Shown here in pieces: positions 1 to 9,178 of a DNA stretch of 64,000 nucleotides (the first letter of the stretch is position 1; the number at the start of each line of letters is the position of its first letter). Source of the stretch: CAYTBN01 sp964436045 (GTDB lineage Bacteria > Myxococcota_A > UBA796 > UBA9615 > CAYRNR01); contig CAYTBN010000030.1 of assembly GCA_964436045.1 (NCBI GenBank), positions 21,174 through 85,173 of the forward strand, given 5' to 3'. Position numbers and translations under genes: made by a program. The notes under the pieces are model-generated. The model ran no database searches. It was not told where the DNA came from and was given only the letters and a program-made list of their open reading frames with translations.

Positions 1-2119
1 CCCGTTCCGGCACCCCCGCGAGGCGCCAATGGTCCGCCAGGACCTCGTACGAGGTGGGGCTCGTGGTACCGAAGTAGGTGGCCAACCGACGGTGGTGGTC
101 CCGGCGTTGCGACGGTTCCATCCGCTCGAGCACGATGGCCGTGGCCCGGTCGTTGAAGGGGCAGAACCGCATGGCCCCCTCCTTTCCCGCCACCCGCCGC
201 AACATCCGGCGATCCAGCAACTCGGTCGCGGCGACGCTGACCTCATGGACCGGCGCACGGGTGGCCGCCGCGATGGCGCCGGGATCCAGCGCGTAGCCCG
301 CGGCTGCGCAGACCTCCATCACGGCACGAGCTGTCCTGCCGAGGGCTGTCATTCGGCGGGCGAGCATCTCCGAGAACGTCATCGGGGGCAGCTCATCCCG
401 CCCACCTTCGTTGCCCGCGTACTCGAGATAGAAGCGAACCAGTTCACCGATCACCAGCGGACTACCCTGGGCTTCAGCGGCGATCTTGTCGACGATCTCC
501 GGCGGAACGGCGTGGCGCGGCAAGATCGCCTGGACGAGGGTCTCGGTCTCCGCCCGGTCGATGGGTCCCAGGGGCACGTGCTCGATCCGCAACGGTGAGC
601 CCGCGCGCCGCTCCATCACCCATCCGGGCAAGGCGCCCTCGGCGGGACGGAGGGTGGCCACCAGGCCGACCCTCAGATCACGTTGCCGGAGCAGGTGGCG
701 CAGGATCTCGAAGCTCCCATCGTCCGCCCATTGCAGATCGTCGATGAACAGCAGCAGGCCCGCGTCGTCGGAGAGCACGTCCAGCAGATCGACCAGTCCC
801 GCGAAGGCAGCCTGTTTGCCGATCCGCCCCTCCCCTTCCTCGCCGCCGGACGCCACGGGCAGCTCCGCTGCAAAGGGAAACAACCGCGCGAGGGCCTTCA
901 GCCTGTGGGGAGCGATGGAGCGCAGGCGTTGGCTCGCCCGGGGCGTGGCCAGCACCATCCCGACCGCCTGATCCACCAGCCCATCCACCGCCTTGTACGG
1001 GATCTGCTCCCGTTCGTAGCAGCGGGAGTGGAAGCACCGAAGATCGCGACTCCGCGCCAACACCATGACCTCATCCGCCAACCGGGTCTTGCCGATCCCG
1101 GACGGTCCCTCGATACAGGCCAGCAGGGGCTCGCCCAGGGAGACCTCGGCCATGTGCCCCAGGATCCGGCGAATCTCCCGCTCGCGCCCCACCAGCGGAG
1201 TGTCCTGCTCGGCCGGCGCCACCGGCCTGAACCCGTGGTACTCCTGTTCGTGCTCGGGTCGGGTGATCTGGGCCAGCTCCCCGGGGCTCGGACGGCGGGT
1301 TGGGTCCTTGTCCAGCAGCCGCAGCGCGAGTTCGGCCAGGAACGGATCGGCCGACGGCTGGATCTCCACCGGGGACACGGGAATCTCCGCGAGGTGGGCG
1401 CGCAGCACCTCTTTCTTGCGGCCCCGGAACGGCAACTTCCCCGTGAGCAGCCGATAGAGGATGACCCCCATGGAGTACATGTCCGACGCGGGCACGGCGC
1501 GGCCGTTGATCTGCTCGGGTGCCACGTACCCCGGTGTACCCACCTTGCGGGTGTTCAGCGCGCGCTTGACCTCCTCGGGGGCGGTGAGGAACCGCGCGAT
1601 GCCGAAGTCGAGGATGCGTGGCCGGGCGCGGCCGTCGATGAGGATATTTGACGGCTTCAGGTCCCGATGGATCGTTCCCTGCTCGTGCAGGTAGGCGACC
1701 GCCGCGCCGATCTCCGCCATCACCCGGAAGATCTCCCGGGTGGGCGTCACCCGTTCGCCGCTGACCCGGTCGCCGACCGCGGATTCCATGCTCGCGAGGT
1801 AGGCGCTCTCGGATGCCCGCACGCCGTCGAGGTAGGCGACCAGGTCCACACCTTCGATGAGCTCCATGGTGAAGAACCAGGTCTCTTCGTCCCGGGCAAA
1901 ATCGTACAGCTCGATCAGGTTCGGATGGCGCAACTCGCCCAGGGCACGGAACTCCTCCTTGAAGCGGAGCAGCGAGAACCCCTCCGGCCGGCGGATGATC
2001 TTCAACGCCACGTGGCGGTCGACCCGGGTGTCCAGGGCCTCGTAGACGGTGCTCATGCCCCCCTTGCCCAGGGTGCGCAGGATGCGGAAACGAGAGGCCA
2101 GGAGAGTACCGACGTCCAC
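1..2119 (-). CDS. Ser/Thr protein kinase fused to AAA-type ATPase (PknK-like), 3' end cut off by the window edge
   Basis: The N-terminal half is a Hanks-type kinase. The Gly-rich loop GKGGMS is near residues 18-23, the ATP-binding Lys is K40 in VALKII, the catalytic HRDLKPSN has D153, DFG starts at D171, and the activation segment ends GTPGYVAPEQ. After about residue 320 comes an ATPase module: LVGRERE, then the P-loop GPSGIGKT at about 338-345, then a Walker B-like FIDDLQWADD at about 455. This arrangement matches PknK / adenylate-cyclase-type regulators in which the ATPase module precedes TPRs, but the C terminus lies outside the window. I chose the GTG at 2119 because it places the kinase fold a few residues from the start; no ATG is nearby. 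It is divergent from the histidine kinase next door, with about 90 bp between, so a shared regulatory region is likely. No membrane segment is seen, so it is probably cytosolic. The kinase is clearly active-type by motif; its targets cannot be read from sequence. Confidence 0.93.
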   Translation of the reverse strand, partial: MDVGTLLASRFRILRTLGKGGMSTVYEALDTRVDRHVALKIIRRPEGFSLLRFKEEFRALGELRHPNLIELYDFARDEETWFFTMELIEGVDLVAYLDGVRASESAYLASMESAVGDRVSGERVTPTREIFRVMAEIGAAVAYLHEQGTIHRDLKPSNILIDGRARPRILDFGIARFLTAPEEVKRALNTRKVGTPGYVAPEQINGRAVPASDMYSMGVILYRLLTGKLPFRGRKKEVLRAHLAEIPVSPVEIQPSADPFLAELALRLLDKDPTRRPSPGELAQITRPEHEQEYHGFRPVAPAEQDTPLVGREREIRRILGHMAEVSLGEPLLACIEGPSGIGKTRLADEVMVLARSRDLRCFHSRCYEREQIPYKAVDGLVDQAVGMVLATPRASQRLRSIAPHRLKALARLFPFAAELPVASGGEEGEGRIGKQAAFAGLVDLLDVLSDDAGLLLFIDDLQWADDGSFEILRHLLRQRDLRVGLVATLRPAEGALPGWVMERRAGSPLRIEHVPLGPIDRAETETLVQAILPRHAVPPEIVDKIAAEAQGSPLVIGELVRFYLEYAGNEGGRDELPPMTFSEMLARRMTALGRTARAVMEVCAAAGYALDPGAIAAATRAPVHEVSVAATELLDRRMLRRVAGKEGAMRFCPFNDRATAIVLERMEPSQRRDHHRRLATYFGTTSPTSYEVLADHWRLAGVPER

Positions 2120-2208
2120 GGATCTACTATGCGCGCGCGCGGAGCGTTGCTCAAGCGGGCGGCGCCGACAGTGGCGATAAGGTGGGACAGGATGGATACT
2201 TGTGGCCC

Positions 2209-3915
2209 ATGCAGGGCCCGATCCCCAGCCTGCGTCGATCGTTGCTCCGTCTCGACGCGATGGCGCTGGCGCTGGGCTGCGCGATCCTGGTGGTCGCGCA
2301 GCATCACCCCGCGGTCCGGATCCTGCCCGCCGCAGGGGTGCTGATCCTGCTCGCGGTCACCCACCTCAGCCTTGGTCGCTTGCCCCCATCCCGGCGCGCC
2401 TGGCGCGGCGTTCCTTACGCGCTGGCGGTCAGCACCCTGTTGCTGTCCGCGCTCTGCCGATTCGCAGACCCATTGACCACCCCGATTCACCTCTGCGTCG
2501 CCTGGTTCGGCCTGGTGGAGGCGGCCCGCTCCACCTCCCGCTGGCGACCAATGTTGATCCCGGGCGTGCCGCTGGTCGCCATCTTGCCCGCGCTGATCTT
2601 CCGGCCACCGTGGATGCCGCCGCTGAGCCTGGGCGAGCTCGCCGGGGTCGAGCTGACCCTCGGTCTGCTGGTCGGGATCGGCGCTCTGGTGCTCGTGCTG
2701 TCGTGGCGCGAACGGCGGGACGCGGGCGCGATGGCCCGTGAACAGGCCCACCTGCTGGAGAGGCGCAGGCGCGAACGTGGAGTCATCGAACGCCTCGAGG
2801 AACCCACCGTGCTGCTCGACGCGCAGTTGCGTGTGCTGGAGGCCAACCCGACGGCAAGGAGTCAGCTGGGCGGCGAGATCGTCGGCCTCGGGCTGGACTC
2901 GCTGGTGCGTACCCCGGATGCCCACGAACCCATCCCGCGAGAGGGTCGGGATCTCGAGCACGGGGCATTCCACGCGGTGGAGGCCTACGCCATCGCGGGC
3001 GAACTCCGGGGCCAGCGGTGGTCTCTGGATCTGCGGAGGCTGCCCGCCGACACCAGCGGTGAGGCCCGCTGGGTGGCTGTGCTCCATCGCTCGATGAGCA
3101 TGCTGGAGATGGTCCGTGACCAGGAGGACCGGCTCGCCCACCTGCAGGCCTCCACCCGCCGTCGCAACGACTTCCTCCGCCTGATGAGCCACGAGCTGCG
3201 CAATCCCCTGCACGCGATGCTCGGCTTCACCGATCTGTTGGTACTCGAGGGGATGGAACCCCTCGGCCCGGAGCAGCGGGAGCGACTCGAAGCTGTGCGT
3301 CACAGCGGGCAACACCTGCTGGGCATCCTCGACGACGTCCGGGAGTACGTGCGCCTGGGCGAACGGCCCGCCGCGGAACTCGGACCCTTCGATCTGGCGA
3401 GACTGGCCGACGACGCCGTTCAGATGGTGATGTCGTCGGCCGAGCGAGCGGGTCTGAGCGTGGAGGTCCTCGCGCCCGCCGGTCCCGTGATCGCCGAGGG
3501 AGACCGGGAGATGACCCGGCGGGCGCTGTTGAACCTGCTGACCAACGCGATCCGCTTCAACCGGCCCCAGGGCCTCGTGCGGGTCACCACGGGAGCGCAG
3601 GGCGCCCAGTGCGGCGTCAGGATCGAGGACAGCGGCATCGGGATCTCGTGGATGGAGCAAGGGCGCGTGTTCGAGCCCTTCGACCGGGGTGGTGCTGCCC
3701 CCGGAGCGGGCGGGGGCATGGGACTGACCATCGCCAGACGTCTGGCAGAGCTCCAGGGGGGGAGTATCTCCCTGCGTAGCCGTCCCGGACAGGGGAGCAC
3801 GTTCACCCTGAGCCTGAACGCTGTTCGTGGTGACGCCCGGTCGCTGGATCCCCTATCTTCGATCTCCACGGCCGCGTTCGAAGTCGGCGCGCGCCGTGAT
3901 CGGGGAGAGAACTGA
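2209..3915 (+). CDS. Membrane sensor histidine kinase with PAS-like domain
   Basis: The first roughly 170 residues hold five or six hydrophobic segments, followed by a charged coiled linker, a PAS-like region (about residues 185-290), and a HisKA domain with the phospho-acceptor in SHELRNP (H328 counted from this start). The HATPase domain is complete: N-box NLLTNAIRFN, G1 EDSGIGI and G2 GGGMGLTIARRL. It should autophosphorylate and pass phosphate to a receiver, most likely the protein encoded 1 base downstream. An in-frame GTG at 2182 would add nine residues; neither start has a convincing ribosome site, and I preferred the ATG. It is the first of three tightly packed genes. The stimulus is unknown; the sensor part is mainly membrane embedded, with no large periplasmic domain. 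Confidence 0.92.
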   Translation: MQGPIPSLRRSLLRLDAMALALGCAILVVAQHHPAVRILPAAGVLILLAVTHLSLGRLPPSRRAWRGVPYALAVSTLLLSALCRFADPLTTPIHLCVAWFGLVEAARSTSRWRPMLIPGVPLVAILPALIFRPPWMPPLSLGELAGVELTLGLLVGIGALVLVLSWRERRDAGAMAREQAHLLERRRRERGVIERLEEPTVLLDAQLRVLEANPTARSQLGGEIVGLGLDSLVRTPDAHEPIPREGRDLEHGAFHAVEAYAIAGELRGQRWSLDLRRLPADTSGEARWVAVLHRSMSMLEMVRDQEDRLAHLQASTRRRNDFLRLMSHELRNPLHAMLGFTDLLVLEGMEPLGPEQRERLEAVRHSGQHLLGILDDVREYVRLGERPAAELGPFDLARLADDAVQMVMSSAERAGLSVEVLAPAGPVIAEGDREMTRRALLNLLTNAIRFNRPQGLVRVTTGAQGAQCGVRIEDSGIGISWMEQGRVFEPFDRGGAAPGAGGGMGLTIARRLAELQGGSISLRSRPGQGSTFTLSLNAVRGDARSLDPLSSISTAAFEVGARRDRGEN

Positions 3916-3916
3916 G

Positions 3917-4300
3917 ATGCCGCCCGTGCAACGGCTCCTCGTCGTCGACGACAACCCGGACGCCCGCCTGTTGCTCTCCGAGTTGCTGTCGATCTCCGGC
4001 TACGAGGTCTCCGCTGTGCCGTCGGGCCGGGAGGCACTCGAGGTACTCGACGGGGTCGACCCTTCGCTGGCGATCCTGGACCTTCAGATGCCGGAGATGG
4101 ACATCTTCGCGACGTTGGCGGCGATCCGCGAGCGGTGCCCATCCCTTCCTGTGATCGCACTGTCGGGGCATGTGTTGCCCCAGGACGAGTCCAGGATCCA
4201 GGCGGCCGGTTTCGACCGCTCGCTGAGCAAGCCGGTCGCGCTCCCCGCTCTGCTGGACGCCGTCCGCGGCATGCTGCCCCCGCCCGAGGGCGCGCCCTGA
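3917..4300 (+). CDS. Single-domain response regulator (receiver only)
   Basis: This 127-residue protein is a bare CheY-type receiver. It has the acidic pair DD at residues 11-12, the phospho-acceptor D55 in AILDLQMPEMD, the switch Ser/Thr in IALSGH, and the conserved Lys in LSKPVALP. There is no output domain, so it must act by protein contact or as a phosphate shuttle. The ATG at 3917 follows the kinase stop by one base and has GGGAGAGA seven bases upstream. Its stop overlaps the start of the next gene (TGATG), so all three genes are probably co-translated. The neighbour on the left is the obvious phosphodonor. The neighbour on the right is a kinase-like protein without a recognisable ATP site, which could act as its phosphatase or docking partner; that is inference. 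Confidence 0.95.
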   Translation: MPPVQRLLVVDDNPDARLLLSELLSISGYEVSAVPSGREALEVLDGVDPSLAILDLQMPEMDIFATLAAIRERCPSLPVIALSGHVLPQDESRIQAAGFDRSLSKPVALPALLDAVRGMLPPPEGAP

Positions 4301-5877
4301 TGCCGGGCGCCTCCGACCGCATCTTCCTGGTCTTCGGTGGCCTGGTCTTGATCCTCGGACTCCTGGGGGTCGCCACCTCCGCCGCGCCGATTCCCCAGCC
4401 CGGCCCGCTGGCGCTGCTGCTGATCGCCACCGCCGGCATCGAGGCGTTGATCACCCTCCTGTCCGAGCACCTGGGCCGGCCGGCGGTCGATCGAACCATC
4501 CGGATCCTGCTGCTGGCCGCCGTCGCCCTGGCCTGCGCCGGGCTCGGCGACTACCTGCACACTCCGTTGTGGATGCTCTCGGCGATGCCGGTCGTCGCGA
4601 TGGCCCTGTACTGGCGGGGATCCCGGGCCGCCGTGGCCAGCCTGACCCTCCTCGCCGCCGTCCTGGTGGTCTCGGTGCTGCTGCACCCCGATCAAGACAG
4701 CGGTGAGGTGGGCCCGACCGCGGTCTTGCAACTCGCCTTCCGACTCGCATTCCTGTGGGCGTGCGTGCTGCTGCTGAACCTGCTCCTGGACGCCATCCGC
4801 CACCACCGGACAAATCGCCAGCGCGAGCTGGCACTCTCCGTGGCCCGCCATCTCCGGCTGGAGGCGATCCTCGCGGCCCTCAGCACAGCCGTGCTGGTGG
4901 TCGATCGCAGCGGCTGGATCCGGAGGACCAACCGGGCGATGGAGCTGCTCTCCGGACGGGCGGCGCCAGCGCTGGAAGGTCTTCTGGTCGACGCCGTGAT
5001 CCACCTGAGCTGGGGGGAGGCCGGGGAACCGCCGCTGGAGCGCGAGGGGCGGAGCGAGATCCCCGTCGACGGCGGCGAGCCGATCCCGGTCGCATACCGC
5101 GTGCTCGCGCTGGACGACGGGGACGAGCAGCTGGTGTCTCTCCAGGACCTGCGTTCACAATACGAGGCGCTGAGCGGCATCGCCGAGCAGAGCGAACTGC
5201 TCGAGGAACGCGGAGTGACCCAGAGCAGATTCCTGGCGACCATGAGCCATCAGCTGCGGACGCCGATGGACGCGGTGGTCGAGGAGGTCGGCGCCGTGCT
5301 GGCCTCCGAACCCCTCTCCTCCCGACAACGCCGCTACCTGGCCGTGGTGCGACGCAATGCCGAACAGCTGTTGCAGCTTGTCGACGACATGTTGCTGATC
5401 TGCAAGATCGACGGAGCGCTGGCCGACCCGGTCCTCGATGAGGTCTCAGTGCTGCGCTTGCTCCGGGAAGCGAGCATCCCGCGATCCCCGGATCTGCAGG
5501 CCATCGCGGGGGATGGGCAGCTGCCGACTGTGCGTGTCGATCGCCTCTGGATGGACCGGATCTTCGCCGAGATCCTGGATGCCCAGCCCTTCGTCGGGGG
5601 ACAGCCGGTCCGAGTCGAGCACTCGGTCCTCGGCCAGGTCTACCGGCTCCATGTCCCCTCCCGCCGCGTGGGCGGCGAGGCCTCCGACGAGTTCGTTTTC
5701 GGCCCCCACTTTCCCGAACACGAGGGCGTGTCCCCGTTTGCCAACACCCGGCTCGGACTGCTGCTGGCGCAGCTGCAAGCGCGTGCCCTCGGCGGCGACC
5801 TGTCCACGGGACCCAACTCCCGGGGTCAGCCCGGCTTCGTCCTCGAACTCCCCGTCGCCGGCGTCCGTTCGTTCTGA
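4300..5877 (+). CDS. Histidine kinase-like membrane protein with degenerate ATPase domain
   Basis: The 525-residue product has about five hydrophobic segments in the first 150 residues, a PAS-like stretch (about 185-290), and a HisKA helix with SHQLRTPMD (H317). The following region should be the HATPase domain but lacks its key motifs. The N-box position reads EILDAQPF, with no Asn-Asn pair, there is no DxGxG G1 box, and only a weak G2-like NTRLGLLLAQL remains. It therefore looks like a pseudo-histidine kinase that keeps the dimerisation helix and phospho-accepting His but probably cannot bind ATP normally. The start ATG at 4300 overlaps the receiver stop by one base. Its architecture mirrors the first kinase of the trio, suggesting duplication and decay, or a heterodimer partner. 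Confidence 0.85.
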   Translation: MPGASDRIFLVFGGLVLILGLLGVATSAAPIPQPGPLALLLIATAGIEALITLLSEHLGRPAVDRTIRILLLAAVALACAGLGDYLHTPLWMLSAMPVVAMALYWRGSRAAVASLTLLAAVLVVSVLLHPDQDSGEVGPTAVLQLAFRLAFLWACVLLLNLLLDAIRHHRTNRQRELALSVARHLRLEAILAALSTAVLVVDRSGWIRRTNRAMELLSGRAAPALEGLLVDAVIHLSWGEAGEPPLEREGRSEIPVDGGEPIPVAYRVLALDDGDEQLVSLQDLRSQYEALSGIAEQSELLEERGVTQSRFLATMSHQLRTPMDAVVEEVGAVLASEPLSSRQRRYLAVVRRNAEQLLQLVDDMLLICKIDGALADPVLDEVSVLRLLREASIPRSPDLQAIAGDGQLPTVRVDRLWMDRIFAEILDAQPFVGGQPVRVEHSVLGQVYRLHVPSRRVGGEASDEFVFGPHFPEHEGVSPFANTRLGLLLAQLQARALGGDLSTGPNSRGQPGFVLELPVAGVRSF

Positions 5878-5978
5878 ATCATCTGCGCAGGGTCCGGCGT
5901 CCGCCTCGGGCGCGGGGGCGCACGTTTCGCGTTGCGGGCCGGCCCGGTACACTGTGGGTCGCTGCGGGAGGAGTCCCC

Positions 5979-8726
5979 ATGTCCAGATACCGATCCCTGG
6001 CCTGCACCCTGGCCGTGTTGCTGCTGTCCGGCTGCCCCTCGTCCGAACCGACGCGGGTCCCCTCGCCGCCTTCGGTGACCCTGATCCAGCCTGACGATTC
6101 CTCCGGAGCGCCCGAGTTCGCCTCGGGGACGGGCATCGAGTTCGTGGCGCGAGTCAGCGACTCCTACGACGCGTACGCGGACCTGCAGGTGGCCTGGATC
6201 ACGACCTACTCGGACGGCGAGGGCTCGATCACCGACGAACTGGGTGAGAGCGCAGCCGACGCCGAGGGCCTGGCGACGTTGCTGATCAACTCGCTGCCGT
6301 CGGCCACCCACTCGGTGACCGTGACCGTCACCGACACCGACAACATGACGGCCAGCGATTCGGTCGACGTGGTGGTACTGGCGGCGGATCTGGCTCCGAC
6401 CGTGGCCATCGACCAGCCTGCGAACGGCGCGGACTTCATCGAGGGCGACTCGATCACCTTCGTCGCGACCGCGACCGATGACGCCGGCCCCGAGGTCCTG
6501 GCGGTGTCCTGGACCTCGAACCTCGACGGCGAGTTCGACAGCTCGCCGGCATCCGATGCGGGCGTCGTGATCGCCGTCACCGATGGGCTGTCAGCGGGTG
6601 ATCACACCGTCCGGGTGACGGTCACCGATCCGTCGACGCTGACCGACAGCGACGAGATCACGATCCACGTGGCGCCGGCCAACCTGCCCCCGACCGACCC
6701 CGTCGTCAGCATCGAGCCGCCGGATCCCACATCGTCGGACGACCTTCTCTGCCTGGCCAGCGGCTCGACCGATCCGGACGGCGACACGGTCACCTACACC
6801 TTCGCCTGGCGGCGAGATGGGACGCTGACCGGCATCACCACCAGCGAGGTCGTCGCCGCGGAGACGGCACGCGCGGAGGTCTGGACCTGCCGGGTGACGG
6901 CGGACGACGGCAGCCTGAGCAGCGACACCATCGAGGCGGCGGTCACCATCGCCAACTCGCCGGGGGGCTACCTGGGTGTGACCCTGTCGCCGACGCCGGC
7001 CTTCGAGATGGACACCCTCGCCTGTACGCCCACCGGCTGGAACGACGCCGACGGCGATCCCGAGGGCGCGTTCTTCGAGTTCTGGGTCGGCGGCATCATC
7101 GTCCAGGACGGCGCGCTCGACACCCTGACGGGCCTGGACTTCGACAAGCACGACACGGTCGAGTGTGCGGTCTACGGCGACGACGGGACGGAGCTGGGGT
7201 TGCCCGTGGTCAGCAACGCGGTGACCATCTCCAACACGCCACCGACCGCGCCGGGGCTGTCGATATCGCCCGCCGCCCCCGGGGTGCTGGACGACCTGAC
7301 TTGCCACGTGGACGTGGATTCGGACGACGACGACCCCGCGGACACCGTGACCTACGGCTTCGCGTGGTTGCGCGACGGGATCGTCACCAACCACCAGACC
7401 GACACCGTCCCGTCGGCGGACACGACCCTGGGCGAATCCTGGACGTGCCGCGTCACGCCGAGCGACGGTGAAGATATCGGAGCGGTGGGCGAGGTGAGCG
7501 TCGACGTCCTGCCGGAGCCCGGAGACGTCGTGATCACCGAGGTGATGGTCGCCCCGTTCATGGTGGACGACGCGGTGGGCGAGTGGATCGAGCTCTACAA
7601 CGCCTCGAGTTCGTCCATCGCCTTCGATGGCTGGGAGCTCGCGGACACGGCCGGCCAGGGGCACACCATCGCATCGGGTGGTGGGCTCGTGCTGGCCCCT
7701 GGAGACCGAGCGGTGCTCGGCAACAACGCCAACCAGGTCACCAACGGCGACGTGCCGGTGGACTACCAGTACACGGGCTTCGATCTGGAGAACGCCGCCG
7801 ACGAGATCGTGGTCTCGTTCGCAGGCGTAGAGATCGACAGGGTCGAGTACGACACGGCCGTCGGCTGGCCCGACCTCTGGGGACAGTCGATGAGCCTTGA
7901 TCCGGCGGCTCTGGACCACCTGAGCAACGACGATCCCGCCAGCTGGTGTGGCGCCACCAGCTTGATCGACGTGGGTGACGACTTCGGCACACCGGGCATG
8001 GCCAACGACGACTGTGCCTGCTTCGACAGCGACGACGACGGCGACGGCTTCGGGGACGATCCGAGCTGCTCCGAACAGGACTGCGACGACGCGGACTGGC
8101 AGATCTATCCCCACGCCGACGAGAGCTGCAACGGGGAGGATGACGACTGCGACGGCTGGATCGACGAGTTGCCCGACTACGATCTGGACGGCTTCGACGA
8201 GTGCGACGACTGTGACAACTGGGACTACACGATCCACCCGGATGCCGAGGATCTCTGCGACGGTATCGACAACGACTGCGACGGTGTGGACGGCAACGAC
8301 GACGAGGCCGACGTCTACGAGCCCAACGACTCCCGCGCCACCGCGTTCACGCTCTACAACAACGGCGCGGGCCCGTTCAACTGTCCCACCGGATCGGCGA
8401 CGGTCGAGTTCGCCTCCATCGAGAGCGTCGGCGACGAGGACTGGTTTGCCATCTACCAGAGCGACGGCTGGGATGTATTCGATTGGTGCGTGAGCCCGGG
8501 ATTCCAGATCGACGTGGCCCTGGACGAACCGGCCAACATGAGCCTCTACGTGGAGCTCTACCGCGGCAATACCTGGGTCGGCGGCGGTCCCGGTACGACC
8601 TTCATCACCTATTCGGGTGACGGCTTGACCAACGACGCGGACTGGTACTACATGAGGGTGGTTCGCGAGAATGGCACTCCCGATGCCTGCGAATACTACG
8701 AACTCCAGGTAAACTCGACCCCTTGA
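5979..8726 (+). CDS. Large surface lipoprotein with Ig-like repeats, lamin-tail domain and MopE-type metal-binding repeats
   Basis: The 915-residue product begins with a signal peptide ending in a lipobox (LLLSGC), so it should be lipidated and anchored in the outer membrane. Residues about 35-500 are a string of cadherin/PKD-like beta-sandwich repeats, seen as recurring VTVTD, DPDGDTVTYTFAW and WTCRVT motifs. At about 505-670 is a lamin-tail-like domain (ITEVM, GEWIELYN, GWELAD). Next come Cys/Asp-rich MopE-type repeats (CNGEDDDCDG, CDGIDNDCDG) and a C-terminal pre-peptidase-like domain (YEPNDS, DEDWFAI). GGAGGAG lies five bases upstream of the ATG. No enzyme motif is seen; adhesion or structural display is likely, with Ca2+ or another metal bound by the Asp-rich loops. 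Confidence 0.88.
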   Translation: MSRYRSLACTLAVLLLSGCPSSEPTRVPSPPSVTLIQPDDSSGAPEFASGTGIEFVARVSDSYDAYADLQVAWITTYSDGEGSITDELGESAADAEGLATLLINSLPSATHSVTVTVTDTDNMTASDSVDVVVLAADLAPTVAIDQPANGADFIEGDSITFVATATDDAGPEVLAVSWTSNLDGEFDSSPASDAGVVIAVTDGLSAGDHTVRVTVTDPSTLTDSDEITIHVAPANLPPTDPVVSIEPPDPTSSDDLLCLASGSTDPDGDTVTYTFAWRRDGTLTGITTSEVVAAETARAEVWTCRVTADDGSLSSDTIEAAVTIANSPGGYLGVTLSPTPAFEMDTLACTPTGWNDADGDPEGAFFEFWVGGIIVQDGALDTLTGLDFDKHDTVECAVYGDDGTELGLPVVSNAVTISNTPPTAPGLSISPAAPGVLDDLTCHVDVDSDDDDPADTVTYGFAWLRDGIVTNHQTDTVPSADTTLGESWTCRVTPSDGEDIGAVGEVSVDVLPEPGDVVITEVMVAPFMVDDAVGEWIELYNASSSSIAFDGWELADTAGQGHTIASGGGLVLAPGDRAVLGNNANQVTNGDVPVDYQYTGFDLENAADEIVVSFAGVEIDRVEYDTAVGWPDLWGQSMSLDPAALDHLSNDDPASWCGATSLIDVGDDFGTPGMANDDCACFDSDDDGDGFGDDPSCSEQDCDDADWQIYPHADESCNGEDDDCDGWIDELPDYDLDGFDECDDCDNWDYTIHPDAEDLCDGIDNDCDGVDGNDDEADVYEPNDSRATAFTLYNNGAGPFNCPTGSATVEFASIESVGDEDWFAIYQSDGWDVFDWCVSPGFQIDVALDEPANMSLYVELYRGNTWVGGGPGTTFITYSGDGLTNDADWYYMRVVRENGTPDACEYYELQVNSTP

Positions 8727-8821
8727 TCGCCCGACTCCTCGACGGCGGCTCGCCTTGACCCTGGCCCCGGTACGCGGGAACATGGAGGCCGACCCGAGGG
8801 AACGGGGAACTGGGAGTACAC

Positions 8822-9178
8822 ATGTCGGCGGAGAAGCGGCGTGACGAACGTCATGCGATGCGCGTGCGGATGGACTACCGAAATCGGGGAGGGGGGGACT
8901 TCCTCTTCGAATACACCATGAACATCTCCAAGGGCGGGATCTTCATCGAGACCAAGGATCCGCTGCCCATCGGGACGGGGGTCGAGATGCGCTTCCAGCC
9001 CCCGGGCCTCGATGAGGTGCTCGACGTGAGCGGACGGGTCGTGTGGGTCAACGAGTTCCGCGCGGACTCGGACGACAATCCGAATCCCGGCATGGGTATC
9101 CAGTTCGAAGGTCTGGACGATGGGACCCGTGATCTACTGACCGAGATCGTCCGGACCATCGCCTACCTACCCGAATAG
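8822..9178 (+). CDS. PilZ domain protein
   Basis: This 118-residue protein is a single PilZ domain. It has the N-terminal basic motif (RRDERHAMRVRM) and the second motif NISKGGIFIET, the two parts that wrap c-di-GMP in the family, followed by the usual beta-barrel (GRVVWVN, MGIQFEGL). The length and the GGIFIET motif fit the short myxobacterial PilZ-like proteins tied to motility and development. The ATG has GGGAG seven bases upstream. The gene converges with rimO and overlaps its end by 12 bases. The protein probably relays second-messenger level to a partner; whether it really binds c-di-GMP depends on the Arg pattern and would need a binding test. No partner can be named from context. Confidence 0.93.
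   Translation: MSAEKRRDERHAMRVRMDYRNRGGGDFLFEYTMNISKGGIFIETKDPLPIGTGVEMRFQPPGLDEVLDVSGRVVWVNEFRADSDDNPNPGMGIQFEGLDDGTRDLLTEIVRTIAYLPE

Noticed and set aside
2053..3660. Minus-strand frame opposite the histidine kinase
   Set aside because: The plus strand has all histidine kinase boxes; the minus frame shows no domain and overlaps the start of the PknK-like gene.
6591..8783. Long minus-strand frame opposite the Ig-like lipoprotein
   Set aside because: Valine/Arg-rich shadow with no signal or motif; the plus strand has lipobox, Ig-like and MopE motifs and a good ribosome site.
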